A stretch of DNA of 64,000 nt, from positions 248,001-312,000 of the forward strand of contig JAXLZA010000002.1 of NCBI GenBank assembly GCA_046351135.1. The letters are read 5' to 3'. The notes beneath the pieces are model-generated. The model worked only from the letters and a program-made list of their open reading frames with translations. It had not been told where the DNA came from and searched no databases. Below, one piece after another: positions 25,272 through 34,785 of this stretch; the first letter of the stretch is position 1, and each line of letters starts with the position of its first letter. A program made the translations under genes and the position numbers. Source of the DNA: UBA4427 sp046351135. GTDB taxonomy: Bacteria; Myxococcota_A; UBA9160; UBA4427.

Positions 25272-26639
25272 ATGCCGACCGCTCCGTCGAGCCCGTCGAT
25301 CCGTGGCGACTCCCAGCTGCGCCGGGACCTGCGCGCCATGCTCGGCGACGGTGTGGCAGCCAGCGTCATGGTCGGGATCGGCGAGAGCTACCTGCCCGCC
25401 TTCGCCCTCGCGCTCGGACATGGCGACGTCGTCTCGGGGCTCGTCGCGACGGTGCCGATGCTGGCGGGGGCGCTGCTTCAGCTCGCCTCGCCCGCGGCGG
25501 TCGGGATCCTCGACTCCCATCGGCGCTGGATCGTGCTCTGCGCCGGGCTCCAGGCGCTCTGCTTCGCCCCCCTCGTCGTCGCGGCGCTCGCCCGGGAGAT
25601 GGATCTCGGGCTGCTCTACGCGATCGCCTCCCTCTACTGGGGGCTCGGAATGTCGACGGGGCCCGCGTGGACGGCCTGGGCGAGCTCGCTCGTTCCGGCA
25701 CGCATGCGCCCGGCCTTCTTCGCGAACCGCGCGCGGGCCTCCCAGCTGGCCCTCGTCCTCGCGCTCGTCGCCGGTGGCCTGGCTCTCCAGCTCGGCAAGG
25801 GGCGCGGCGTCGAGCTCACGGCCTACGCCGTGATCTTCGGCATCGCGCTGGTCGCCCGTGCCGTGTCGGTCGCCTTTCTGCGCTCGCAGCGCGAGCCGGC
25901 GAGCCTCGAGGTCGGGGAGACCAGCATCTCGCCCAGCGTGATCAGCCGCCACGTCCGCACCGGCGGCCACGGCCGCCTGCTCCTCTTCCTGCTCACCTTC
26001 CAGTCCGGCGTGATGGTCGCGTCGCCCTACTTCACGCCCTACATGCTCTCGGAGCTCGAGCTCTCCTACCTCGAGTTCACGGTGCTCACGGCCACCGCCT
26101 TCGGGGCCCGCGTCCTCGCGCTCCCCTTCCTCGGCCGCTTCGTCCGCCGCGCCGGGACGCGGGCCGTCCTCTTGCGAGCGGGACTCACGATCTCGACCTT
26201 CCCGATCCTCTGGCTCGTCACGGACCACTTCGCCTGGCTCGTCTTCCTCCAGATCCTCTCGGGCGTCGGCTGGGCCGCCTTCGAGCTCGCCTCGCTGCTC
26301 TCCTTCTTCGAGCGCATCCCGCCCCATGGCCAGACGAGCGTGTTGACCCTCTACAACCTCGCCAACGCGACCGCGGTCGTGACCGGGAGCGCCGTCGGCG
26401 GCCTGCTGCTGCGCGGGTTCGGGGAGGGGCGGGCGGGCTTCGTCGCCATCTTCGTCGTCTCGACGCTGGCCCGGATCGCGATGCTCGGCTTCCTGCGCCG
26501 GGTTCCCGAACTCGCGAATCCCGGTGAGCCGCCGCCGATGCAGGTCCTCTCGGTCCGCCCCGGTTCGGGTGGCGAGCAGCGCCCGGTCCTGACCGACGAC
26601 GCGCCGCGACGGGACGGCAAACCGGAGGAAGACCGGTAA
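25272..26639 (+). CDS. MFS transporter
   Basis: 455 residues, starting 3 nt after the TPM stop. About 12 hydrophobic segments are visible in two halves: LGDGVAASVMVGIGESYLPAFALALG, VPMLAGALLQLASP, LLYAIASLYWGLGMSTGPAWTAW in the first, LLLFLLTFQSGVMVASPYFTPYML and VVTGSAVGGLLL in the second. The arrangement resembles the MFS_1 family of unknown substrate. The last 60 residues are hydrophilic (GEPPPMQVLSVRPGSGGEQ). Tight spacing suggests it belongs to the lemA-TPM operon, though no functional link is known. Confidence 0.82.
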   Translation: MPTAPSSPSIRGDSQLRRDLRAMLGDGVAASVMVGIGESYLPAFALALGHGDVVSGLVATVPMLAGALLQLASPAAVGILDSHRRWIVLCAGLQALCFAPLVVAALAREMDLGLLYAIASLYWGLGMSTGPAWTAWASSLVPARMRPAFFANRARASQLALVLALVAGGLALQLGKGRGVELTAYAVIFGIALVARAVSVAFLRSQREPASLEVGETSISPSVISRHVRTGGHGRLLLFLLTFQSGVMVASPYFTPYMLSELELSYLEFTVLTATAFGARVLALPFLGRFVRRAGTRAVLLRAGLTISTFPILWLVTDHFAWLVFLQILSGVGWAAFELASLLSFFERIPPHGQTSVLTLYNLANATAVVTGSAVGGLLLRGFGEGRAGFVAIFVVSTLARIAMLGFLRRVPELANPGEPPPMQVLSVRPGSGGEQRPVLTDDAPRRDGKPEEDR

Positions 26640-26747
26640 GCTCCCGGCCCAGCGCCGCGCGCTCGCGCGGATCCGGGGGCACCGCATGGTCGCGGCCGCC
26701 CCGCGAACAGCTGGAGAGGGCCCGTCGGGCCCATGGGAAGTCCTGTC

Positions 26748-27884
26748 ATGGCGAAAGAGAACGAGTACGAGGGCGCCATCGATCGAGGGCTCGAGGGCAT
26801 CATCGCCTGCTCGAGCGCGATCAGCACGATCGACGGTACGACGCTGATCTACCGCGGCTACACGATCGAGGACCTGGCCGAGAACGCGACCTTCGAGGAG
26901 GTGATCTACCTGCTCTGGTTCGGGTCGCTGCCGACCGCCGGCGAGCTCGAGGGCTTCCGCGGCCGTCTCGCGCGCAGCATGACGTTGCCGGAAGAGATGC
27001 GCGTCTGGCTGCTCGGCATGCCCAAGAAGGTCCATCCGATGGACTTCCTCTCTGCCGTCGTCGCGGGCCTCACGCTCCACGATCCCGAAGCGAACATCAT
27101 GAACCTCACCGCCGCCGTCGGCAAAGCCGTCCGCCTCACCGCGCGCATCGGCCTCGTCGTCGGTGCCTACGAGCAGGCGCGCAACGGTCGCTGGCCGCTC
27201 GAGGCCGATCCGACGAAGTCGATCTCCTGGAACCTGCTGCGCGGCATTACGGGCAAGGCGCCGACGCCGGCCCAGGAGCGGGACTTCGACGTCTGCCTGA
27301 TCCTCCACGCGGACCACGAGCTGAACGCCTCGGCCTTCTCGGCCCGGGTCACGGCGAGCACGCTCTCGGGCATGTATTCGTCGGTGCTGGCGGCGATCGG
27401 GACGCTGAAGGGCCCGCTGCACGGCGGCGCCAACGCGGCGGTCATGGCGATGCTTCGCCAGATCGGGAGCGAGGACAAGATCGACTCGTTCCTCGCGAAC
27501 GCCTTCCAGAGCGGCGACAAGATCATGGGCTTCGGACATCGCGTCTACAAGAACGGCGATCCCCGGGCCAAGATCCTGAAGGCCATGAGCGAGCGGCTGA
27601 CGAGCGAGATCGGGCGCCCCGAGTTCTACCGCATGAGCCAGAAGCTCGAGAAGCTCATGAGCGAGAAGAAGGGGCTGATCCCGAACGTCGACTTCTACTC
27701 GGCGACGGTCTACAACGCGCTGGGGATTCCCGACGACCTCTTCACGCCGATCTTCGCGGCCAGCCGGATCGCGGGCTGGTGTGCCCACATCATGGAGCAG
27801 TACCAGAACAACCGGATCTACCGGCCGCGGGCGCGCTACATCGGCCCCATGGACTCGAAGTACGTGCCGATCGACCGGCGCTAG
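26748..27884 (+). CDS. Citrate synthase / 2-methylcitrate synthase
   Basis: 378 residues from ATG 26748, which has GGGAAG 8 nt upstream (ATG 26733 would add five residues). This is the short dimeric-type citrate synthase. It has LIYRGYTIEDLAENATFEEVIYLLW, HADHELNAS, the catalytic His225 in LHGGANAAV, His264 in GFGHRVYK and Asp315 in NVDFYSATVYNALGI. It condenses oxaloacetate with acetyl-CoA; the same fold also makes 2-methylcitrate from propionyl-CoA, and the motifs alone do not separate the two. No prpB or prpD is nearby, so the TCA role is the simpler reading. Two hairpins follow the stop. Confidence 0.93.
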   Translation: MAKENEYEGAIDRGLEGIIACSSAISTIDGTTLIYRGYTIEDLAENATFEEVIYLLWFGSLPTAGELEGFRGRLARSMTLPEEMRVWLLGMPKKVHPMDFLSAVVAGLTLHDPEANIMNLTAAVGKAVRLTARIGLVVGAYEQARNGRWPLEADPTKSISWNLLRGITGKAPTPAQERDFDVCLILHADHELNASAFSARVTASTLSGMYSSVLAAIGTLKGPLHGGANAAVMAMLRQIGSEDKIDSFLANAFQSGDKIMGFGHRVYKNGDPRAKILKAMSERLTSEIGRPEFYRMSQKLEKLMSEKKGLIPNVDFYSATVYNALGIPDDLFTPIFAASRIAGWCAHIMEQYQNNRIYRPRARYIGPMDSKYVPIDRR

Positions 27885-27885
27885 C

Positions 27886-27903
27886 CGGGCGGGCGACCGC
27901 CCG
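27886..27903 (+). terminator. Candidate terminator hairpin after citrate synthase
   Basis: CGGGCGG pairs with CCGCCCG (7 bp, all GC) around a GCGA tetraloop (GNRA type), 1 nt after the citrate synthase stop, then TTCG. The T-run is minimal. Confidence 0.5.
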
Positions 27904-27918
27904 TTCGCGACCCCTTCG

Positions 27919-27974
27919 TCCGACTCGAACGCGCTCCCGGTCCGATCTCAGACCGTGGAGCGCTTCGAGTCGGA
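27919..27974. promoter_or_regulatory. Long imperfect inverted repeat between citrate synthase and PKS operon
   Basis: The left arm (27919-27942) and right arm (27951-27974) can form 23 base pairs with one single-base bulge on each side: TCCGACTCGAA, C bulge, GCGCTCC, CGGTC, then an 8-nt loop, GACCG, T bulge, GGAGCGC, TTCGAGTCGGA. It is 66 bp before the lipocalin-like gene. It may be a bidirectional terminator, an attenuator for the PKS operon or an operator. It is the longest inverted repeat I noticed in the window. Confidence 0.55.
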
Positions 27975-28039
27975 TGAGTGGCATTGCCCCTGGATCTCCC
28001 TCGCCTAAGGTGGCGCGGGTTCTGTCGGGGGGGGGGCGG

Positions 28040-28483
28040 ATGATGCAGGGCGAACACCCGTTGATCGGTTCGTGGCAGCTCGATTCCTTCGAGCTCCAGA
28101 CGAAGGATGGGAAGATCCTCCATCCCTACGGCCAGGAGCTGGCCGGCTACCTCTTCTACAACGCCGACGGCTACATGTCGGCCGCCTTCATGAACGCCGC
28201 CCGCGGGCGGATCCAGGGCGGCGATCTCGAGGCCGCCGCGAAGACCAGCACCTACGACCAGTTCATGGCCTACACCGGCGGCTACGAGGTGACGGGCGAC
28301 CAGATCCGGCATTTCGTCGAGGTCGCCTCCCTGGAAGTCTGGAACGGAACGGTCCAGGAGCGCTGGTTCAAGATCGACGGCGACCGCCTGGAGCTCCTGA
28401 CCCAGCCCCTGACGGTGGGCAGCGACGCGCCGGTCGGGCGCCTCGTCTGGCACCGCGTGAAGCGCACCGCCCCCGCCGCGTGA
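28040..28483 (+). CDS. Lipocalin-like domain protein
   Basis: 147 residues from ATG 28040 (ATG 28043 is next to it), preceded by a G-rich ribosome site. It has the Lipocalin_5 pattern: the opening HPLIGSWQLDSFELQTKDGKI, YPYG-like HPYGQELAGYLFYNADGYMSAAFM, then a helical insert, GGYEVTGDQIRHFVEVAS and the closing RLVWHRVKR. No signal peptide. Such proteins form a small beta-barrel and some fungal relatives act on polyketide or tetramate products. Its stop overlaps the PKS GTG start (GTGA), so the two are translationally coupled, which suggests it acts on or carries the PKS product. That role is inference. Confidence 0.82.
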   Translation: MMQGEHPLIGSWQLDSFELQTKDGKILHPYGQELAGYLFYNADGYMSAAFMNAARGRIQGGDLEAAAKTSTYDQFMAYTGGYEVTGDQIRHFVEVASLEVWNGTVQERWFKIDGDRLELLTQPLTVGSDAPVGRLVWHRVKRTAPAA

Positions 28484-31400
28484 GGCCGACCCCGGAACCG
28501 ATCGCGGTCGTCGGCATCGGGTGCCGCTACGCGGACGCCCGCGGCCCGGCCGAGTTCTACGAGATCGTCCGCCAGCGTCGGAACACCGTCCGTGAGGCGC
28601 CGCGCCACCGAGTCGAGCTCGGCTACGACCTCGACCACTTCTACGACCCGCGCCCCCGCATCCCCGGGAAGATCTCCTCGAAGAAGGGCGGCTTTCTCGA
28701 GCATCCCGAGCTCTTCGATCCCGAGGCCTTCGGCATTGCGCCCCGCGACGCCCTGACGATGGAGCCGCAGCAGCGGCTCATGATCGAGGTGACCTGGGAC
28801 GCCCTCGACGACGCCGGGATCCCGATCGAGTCGGTGGTCGGCGAGCGGGTCGCCGTCATCCTCGGCTACATGGCCGAGGACTACTCCCGCGAGCGTGCCG
28901 GCGTCCTCGGCGAGGCCGCCGTCTACCGCGGTCACGACGTCTTCACCGTCGGCGGCATGTCCCACGCCGTCCTCTCGGGCCGCATCTCCTTCCTGCTCGG
29001 CGTGACCGGCCCGAGCCTGACCCTCGACACCGCCTGCTCCTCGTCGCTCTACGCCGCCCACCTCGCCTGCGAGAGCATCCGCCGCGGCGAGTCGAAGATG
29101 GCGATCGCCGGCGGTGCGAACCTCTTCCTCTCGCCCGAGGGCAACATCGCGCTCTCGCGCAGCGGCATGCTCTCGATGTCGGGCGCCTGCAAGGCCTTCG
29201 ATGCGTCGGCCGACGGATTCGTGCGCGCGGAGGGCGCGGGAGTCGTCGTGCTGCGGCCGCTCTCCGACGCGCTCGCCGCGGGCAACCCGATCTACGCCGT
29301 GATCCGCGGCAGCGGCATCAGCGCCGACGGCCGCGACGGGGGCCACATGATGGCCCCCGGCCGCAAGGGCCAGGCCCAGGCCATGCGCGACGCCTACGCG
29401 ATGGCCGGCGTGTCGCCCGCCGAGGTCCACTACGTCGAGACCCACGGCACCGGTACGATGATCGGCGATCCGGTCGAGATCGGCGCCCTCGCCGACGTGA
29501 TGGGCCCGGGTCGCCGCCCCGACCGCCCGCTTCGCGTCGCCTCGATCAAGGGCAATCTCGGCCACAGCGAGTCCGCCTCCGGTGTCGCCGGCCTGATCAA
29601 CGCCTGCCTCGCGATCCACCACCGCACGCTCCCGCCGCAGCTCCACTTCGAGCGGCCTAGCCCCGCGATTCCGTGGGACCAGGTCCCGATCCAGGTCCAG
29701 CGCGAGCTCGAGCCGTGGCCCTATCCGGAGAAGCCGCTCGTCGGCGTCAACTCCTTCGGCATCAGCGGCACCAACGCCCACTTCATCCTCGAGGCCCCGC
29801 CCGAGCGCGCCGTCTTCCCCCGCCCGCGCCTCGAGCGCCCGGTCCTGATCCCGATCACGGCCCACGACGCGAACGCCCTCCAGGAGACGGCCGAGAAGCT
29901 CTGCGCTCATCTCGCCGCCCATCCCGAGCTCGACCTGCGCGATCTCGCCTACACCCTCTCGCGTCGGCGCAGCCTGCGGGCCCACCGCATGGCCGTCGTC
30001 GCGTCGAGCGTCGACGAGGCGCGCGAGGCCCTCGAGCTCCACCTCGCGGGCGAGGTCAGTCCGGCCGTCCGGCTCGGCAGCGTCGGCGCCGGGACCTCCG
30101 GGCGCGGGCTCGTCATGGTCTTCCCGGGCCAGGGGTCGCAGTGGCTCGGCATGGGGCGCCAGCTGCTCGTCGCGCAGCCCGTCTTCTCGCAGGTCGTCGA
30201 CGGGCTCGACGCGGCCTATCGCGCCCACGTCGAGTGGTCGTTGCGGGCGGTGCTCGAGGGGCGACCGGCTTCCGAGGGCGGGCTCGACGCGGACTGGACG
30301 GCGCGGCTCGACGTGCTGCAGCCGGTGCTGGTCGCGGTCGAGGTCGCGCTCGCCGCGCTGTGGCGAAGCTTCGGGGTCGAGCCTGCGCGGGTGCTCGGTC
30401 AGAGCATGGGCGAGCTCGCCGCGGCCCACGTCGCCGGCGCCCTCTCGCTCGAGGATCTCGCGCGGCTCGCCTGCGAGCGCGGCCGCCTGGTCGCGCGGGC
30501 GTCGGGGCGGGGGACGATGGCGGTCGTCTCGCTCGGGCGCGACGCCGTCGAGCGGCGGCTCGCCGAGGGCCCCGGTGGCGTCGAGATCGCGGGCTGCAAC
30601 TCGCCCTCGACGACGATCCTCTCGGGCGACTCCCAGGCCGTCGTCGAGGCGGTCGCGCGCTTCGAGAGCGAGGGCGTCTTCGCCCGTCGCCTCGAGGTCG
30701 ACTTCGCCTCCCACTGCTTCCACATGGATCCCCTCGTCGGCCCGTTCCGCGCGGCGATCGGTGCGATCGAGGCCAAGCCCTCGGCGATCGCCTTCGACTC
30801 GACCGTCGACGGCGTGACGAAGCGCGGCGACGAGCTCGACGCCGAATACTGGATCCGCAACCTGCGCGAGCCCGTCGCCTTCGATCGCGGTCTCGCGGCC
30901 TCCCTCGCGGCGGGCGGCGAGATCTTCCTCGAGGTCTCGCCGCATCCGACGCTGCCGCGGGCGATCGACGAGACGGCCCAGTCCCTCGGTCATTCGCCGC
31001 GCTACGTCTCCTCGCTCCGACGCGCGGAGGACGAGGAGCGGAGCCTGCTGCTCGCCCTCGCCGAGCTCTTCGTGCGGGGCCATTCGATCGACTGGAGCGT
31101 GCTCCATCCCTTCGGCGAGGTCGCCCCGCTCCCGCTCTACGCCTATCAGCGCAAGCGCTACTTCTTCAGCGAGCGGACCCGCCTCGACACCTTCCGCCCG
31201 ACCCATCCGCTGCTCGGTGTCCGCACGGACTCCTCCCTCGATCCGCGTCTGCACAGCTGGGACTTCCTGCTCGACGCCGACTCCGGGAGCTTCCTCGTCG
31301 AGGTCCGCGACGCCGCCGGCGCCGGCGGGGCGACGCGCCTGCGCGCGCCCGACGCGCTCCCGGTCGAGCTCGGGCTCGCCGCGGGGCGGGCGCTCTGGCC

Positions 31401-34400
31401 CGGCCGCGGGGTGCGCCTCGAGGCGCGGCGGCCGCGTCGCGCCCTCGAGCTCGGGGCCGTGGGGCGGCGGACGGTGCAGGTCGTGCTCCGTGAGGACGGG
31501 GACGGGTCGGCGGAGCTGCGGATCTCGAGCCGCGCCGGCGCAGCCGAGCCCTGGCTCCTCCATGCGACGGCGACGCTCGTCGTCGATGCGGCCGCTGCGG
31601 CCTCGCCCGAAGTCGCAGCGCTCGTGCGCGAGGGCAACGCGGCGCGCTCGATCGACGACTACTACGCCGGGCTCGAGCGCCGCGGCGTCTTCGCGGGCGC
31701 TCGGGGACGGGTCCTGCGCGAGCTCGAGACGGAGGCCGGCGGGGTCGACGGCGTCGTCGGGAAGCTCATGCTGCCGCGCAGCATCGAGTCCGAGTGGTAC
31801 GCCTATCACGCCCACCCGCTGCTGCTCGAGGCGGCCTTCCAGCTCTGTGGGGCGCTCTTCCCGTCGCCGGCCGGGATCCGCGTCCGCGGCATCGCGTCGA
31901 TCGCGATCGAAGGCGGGCTCGGGAGCGATCTCGTCTGCCGGGCGCGCCGCCGGAAGCCGCTCGCGCCGGCGACGCCGGAAGGCGCGGAGAACGCCGAGGC
32001 GACGGGGCTCGTCGCCGATCTCGACTTCTTCGATCGCAAGGGGCGCGTGCTCGGTTCGATCCGGGGAGTCGACGTCGAGGCGCTGCCGGTGCGCGCGGGA
32101 CGGACGACGACGGCGGTCAGCGATTGGCACCGCCTCGAGTGGGTCGCCGCGAATCCCGCCCTGCGCACCGTCGAGCGCGAGCTCGACCGCTTCATCCTCG
32201 TCTCCGACTCCGAGGCGAGCGCCGCGTGGCTCGCCGCCGAGCTCGAGAAGCAGCGCGTCGCCGTCCGACTCTGCGAGAAGGTCGAGGATCTCGAGCCCCT
32301 CGTCCGGCTGCACCGCGCGACCGGCGACGGCCGCTTCGGCTTCCTGCTCCTCGCCTGGTCCGAGCAGGCGACCGAGGCGTCGCCCGGGCCCGACCGCCAG
32401 CGCGAGTTCCGCGTCGGCGAGTGGGCGACGGCGATCCGGGAGCACACCCGCGACGCCGCCCAGATCTGGATCGCGACCCGCGGCCTGCATCCGCGCGGCG
32501 ACGCCGGGGAGGGCTCCCCGCTCGGCCGTCGCGTCGCGCGGGAGATCGACACCTTCGCGAGCTGCGTCGAGATGCAGCAGTGCCGCCTCTTCGACGCCGA
32601 GCGCGAGCTCGGCGAGCTCGACTACGCGTGGCTCGCGTCGCTCCTCGGGCGACCCGGGGACGAGCGCCAGTTCGTGATGGGGCCCGAGGGCGCGCTCGTT
32701 CCGCGGCTCTTCGCGGTGCCGGAGCTGACCGACGAGGGCGGCGCGGCGGGGGCGAAGTCGGCGGGCGCGCTGCCCGGGGCGGGCGATCGGCGCCGCGCCG
32801 GCGTGCGCGGCTTCGAGGTGGTGTCGACGGGGCTCGAGGGACGGGCGGCGGTCGCCCTGCGCGAGGCGCCGGAGCGCCCGCTCGGACCCGACGAGGTCCG
32901 GGTCGAGGTCCGCGCGGCGGCCCTCTCCGGGCTCGACGTCCTGACGGCCCTCGGTCTCGAGCGGCAGGCGGGATTCGAGGACCACACCGACGGGATTCGC
33001 GCGCTCGGCCTCGACTTCGCGGGCGTCGTGACGGCCGTCGGTGGGCGGGTGCAGGATCTCGCGGTCGGGGATCGCGTCGCCGGGATCGGACGCGGCGCCG
33101 CGGCGCGGCGCGTCGTGCTCCCGCGAAAGGCGCTCGCCCGGATTCCCGAGGCCCTCGATTTCGAGGCCGCCGCGGCCTCGGCGTGGCCCGCGCTGGTGGC
33201 GCGTCACGTGCTCGACGACGTCGCGCGCGTCCGCGCCGGGGACCGGGTGCTCGTCGTCTCGGCCGGTGGGGGCATCGGCCTCGCGCTGGTGGCCCGCGCG
33301 CGGGCGCTCGGGGCGGAGGTCTCGGCGACGGCGAGCACGCCGACGCGGCGCGCGCTTCTCGAGTCGCTCGGGGCCCGCATCGCTCCGCTCGATCGCCCCG
33401 CGAGCCCGCTCGATGCGGCGACGGCCGCATCCTCGACCGGCGCTGCCCGCCCGACCGGCTACGACGTCATCGTCGGTGCCGACCCCGGGCCGGCGCTCCA
33501 TGCCCGCCTCGCGGCCCTGGCGCCGGGCGGGCGCTACGTCGATCTGTGTCCCCGCGATCGCTTCGAGCTCGGCGAGGTCGGGGCGCTCCGGCTCGGCGCG
33601 AATCGCGCGTATCTCGCGGTCGACTGCCTGGAAGCGCTCTCGGCCGAAGGCGCCGGCCTCACGGACCGCCTCGACGCGGCGCTCGCCGCGCTGGTCGAGC
33701 CGGGCGCAGAGCCGATCCCGGCGACCCGCTTCCCGGTCGCCGAGGCATCCCGGGCGCTCCGCTTCATGGCCCAGAACCGCCACGCGGGCCGCGTCGTCCT
33801 CGACTTCGAGGACGCGGCCGCGACGCCGATCCTGGCCTCGGCCCCGCCGATCGACGAGCTCCTGAAGGGCCGGCGCTGCGTGGTCAGCGCGGCGCACGGG
33901 CCCGGACCGGCGGCCCTCGTCCGTGCGGGCCTCGCGGCCTGGCTGCGGGGCCACGGCGCTGCCGAGGTCGTCGAGCTCGACGCGGTCGATGCAGCGGCCG
34001 ATCCGGCGGCGCATGCGGCGGTCGAACGCCGACGCACGCCTCGCGGCCGGAAGAGCGCGCTCTCGCCGATCGACGTCTGGATCCATCTCTTCGACGAGTC
34101 GGGGGCGGGCACCGATCCGCTCCGCCACCGCATGGCCGAGTCGGGCGCGACCGACCACGTCCTCATCTCCCTGCGCGAGCGGGTGAGCGGCGAGCCCGAT
34201 CGCGATCGCGCCTGGGAGGCGCGCCTCTGGCTCGATCGGCTCACGCTCGCGGGGGCGAGCGACGGGCGCGGGCGCGCGATCGGCGTCTCGATCGGCGGCG
34301 CGGTCGGCGACGAGATCGATCCCGGCAACGTCCTGCGCGCCTTCGAGCGGATCTGGCAGAACTGCAGCGCCAGCGATCAGCTCGTGCTGCTGCCGGCGGG

Positions 34401-34785
34401 GGAGCGGGCGGAGTGGCTCGCCCGGGCGCCTTCGCCCCTGATGGCCGGGTTGGCCGCGGCCGGTGCGGCCCGACGGGCCTTCGATCGGACGGGCTTCCTC
34501 GCGCTGACGCCGCCGGAGCGGCGCGCCGCGATGGTGCGCCACGTCGTCGACGAGCTGGCGGGCGTCCTCTCGCTCGGCGCCGAGCGCCGAGAGCGACTCG
34601 ATCCCGCGAGTCGCCTCGATGCCCTCGGCCTCGATTCGCTCATGACGATGGAGCTCTTCATGGGGCTCGGCCGCAGCCTCGAGCTGCCGCTCGCGGCGGA
34701 CTGGTTCCCGCCGGGTCCGACGCTGGTGGAGATCGCGCAGGTGCTCGTCAAGCGGCTCGAAGCGAGCCTGGCGGACGGACGATGA
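28480..34785 (+). CDS. Type I polyketide synthase, KS-AT-(DH)-ER-(KR)-ACP with degenerate reductive domains
   Basis: 2,101 residues, GTG start overlapping the upstream stop. The KS (about 6-430) has Cys186 (TACSSS), His322 (THGTGT) and His362 (NLGHSE). The AT (about 540-850) has Ser642 (GQSMGE) and a FASH specificity motif at 742-745, which is nearer to the methylmalonyl YASH than to malonyl HAFH (inference). A DH-like double hotdog (908-1190) lacks the HxxxGxxxxP base, and in the second half Glu1117 replaces the catalytic Asp of HPxxLD. The KR structural part follows, then an ER (about 1444-1778) with SAGGGIGLA. The KR catalytic region (about 1796-2000) has lost GGxGxxG and the Ser-Tyr pair. 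The ACP carries Ser2053 (GLDSL). No thioesterase domain; the coupled hydrolase may release the chain. Confidence 0.93.
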   Translation: MRPTPEPIAVVGIGCRYADARGPAEFYEIVRQRRNTVREAPRHRVELGYDLDHFYDPRPRIPGKISSKKGGFLEHPELFDPEAFGIAPRDALTMEPQQRLMIEVTWDALDDAGIPIESVVGERVAVILGYMAEDYSRERAGVLGEAAVYRGHDVFTVGGMSHAVLSGRISFLLGVTGPSLTLDTACSSSLYAAHLACESIRRGESKMAIAGGANLFLSPEGNIALSRSGMLSMSGACKAFDASADGFVRAEGAGVVVLRPLSDALAAGNPIYAVIRGSGISADGRDGGHMMAPGRKGQAQAMRDAYAMAGVSPAEVHYVETHGTGTMIGDPVEIGALADVMGPGRRPDRPLRVASIKGNLGHSESASGVAGLINACLAIHHRTLPPQLHFERPSPAIPWDQVPIQVQRELEPWPYPEKPLVGVNSFGISGTNAHFILEAPPERAVFPRPRLERPVLIPITAHDANALQETAEKLCAHLAAHPELDLRDLAYTLSRRRSLRAHRMAVVASSVDEAREALELHLAGEVSPAVRLGSVGAGTSGRGLVMVFPGQGSQWLGMGRQLLVAQPVFSQVVDGLDAAYRAHVEWSLRAVLEGRPASEGGLDADWTARLDVLQPVLVAVEVALAALWRSFGVEPARVLGQSMGELAAAHVAGALSLEDLARLACERGRLVARASGRGTMAVVSLGRDAVERRLAEGPGGVEIAGCNSPSTTILSGDSQAVVEAVARFESEGVFARRLEVDFASHCFHMDPLVGPFRAAIGAIEAKPSAIAFDSTVDGVTKRGDELDAEYWIRNLREPVAFDRGLAASLAAGGEIFLEVSPHPTLPRAIDETAQSLGHSPRYVSSLRRAEDEERSLLLALAELFVRGHSIDWSVLHPFGEVAPLPLYAYQRKRYFFSERTRLDTFRPTHPLLGVRTDSSLDPRLHSWDFLLDADSGSFLVEVRDAAGAGGATRLRAPDALPVELGLAAGRALWPGRGVRLEARRPRRALELGAVGRRTVQVVLREDGDGSAELRISSRAGAAEPWLLHATATLVVDAAAAASPEVAALVREGNAARSIDDYYAGLERRGVFAGARGRVLRELETEAGGVDGVVGKLMLPRSIESEWYAYHAHPLLLEAAFQLCGALFPSPAGIRVRGIASIAIEGGLGSDLVCRARRRKPLAPATPEGAENAEATGLVADLDFFDRKGRVLGSIRGVDVEALPVRAGRTTTAVSDWHRLEWVAANPALRTVERELDRFILVSDSEASAAWLAAELEKQRVAVRLCEKVEDLEPLVRLHRATGDGRFGFLLLAWSEQATEASPGPDRQREFRVGEWATAIREHTRDAAQIWIATRGLHPRGDAGEGSPLGRRVAREIDTFASCVEMQQCRLFDAERELGELDYAWLASLLGRPGDERQFVMGPEGALVPRLFAVPELTDEGGAAGAKSAGALPGAGDRRRAGVRGFEVVSTGLEGRAAVALREAPERPLGPDEVRVEVRAAALSGLDVLTALGLERQAGFEDHTDGIRALGLDFAGVVTAVGGRVQDLAVGDRVAGIGRGAAARRVVLPRKALARIPEALDFEAAAASAWPALVARHVLDDVARVRAGDRVLVVSAGGGIGLALVARARALGAEVSATASTPTRRALLESLGARIAPLDRPASPLDAATAASSTGAARPTGYDVIVGADPGPALHARLAALAPGGRYVDLCPRDRFELGEVGALRLGANRAYLAVDCLEALSAEGAGLTDRLDAALAALVEPGAEPIPATRFPVAEASRALRFMAQNRHAGRVVLDFEDAAATPILASAPPIDELLKGRRCVVSAAHGPGPAALVRAGLAAWLRGHGAAEVVELDAVDAAADPAAHAAVERRRTPRGRKSALSPIDVWIHLFDESGAGTDPLRHRMAESGATDHVLISLRERVSGEPDRDRAWEARLWLDRLTLAGASDGRGRAIGVSIGGAVGDEIDPGNVLRAFERIWQNCSASDQLVLLPAGERAEWLARAPSPLMAGLAAAGAARRAFDRTGFLALTPPERRAAMVRHVVDELAGVLSLGAERRERLDPASRLDALGLDSLMTMELFMGLGRSLELPLAADWFPPGPTLVEIAQVLVKRLEASLADGR

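Noticed and set aside
23604..27788. 1,394-codon minus-strand open frame across the lemA-TPM-MFS-citrate synthase region
   Set aside because: Crosses four well-supported plus-strand genes and consists of charged low-complexity residues. It is a shadow frame.
28282..34542. 2,086-codon open frame on the minus strand opposite the PKS
   Set aside because: Low-complexity Arg/Glu/Asp/Ala sequence with no recognisable domain, lying exactly antisense to a PKS with intact KS, AT and ACP motifs. It is a high-GC shadow frame.
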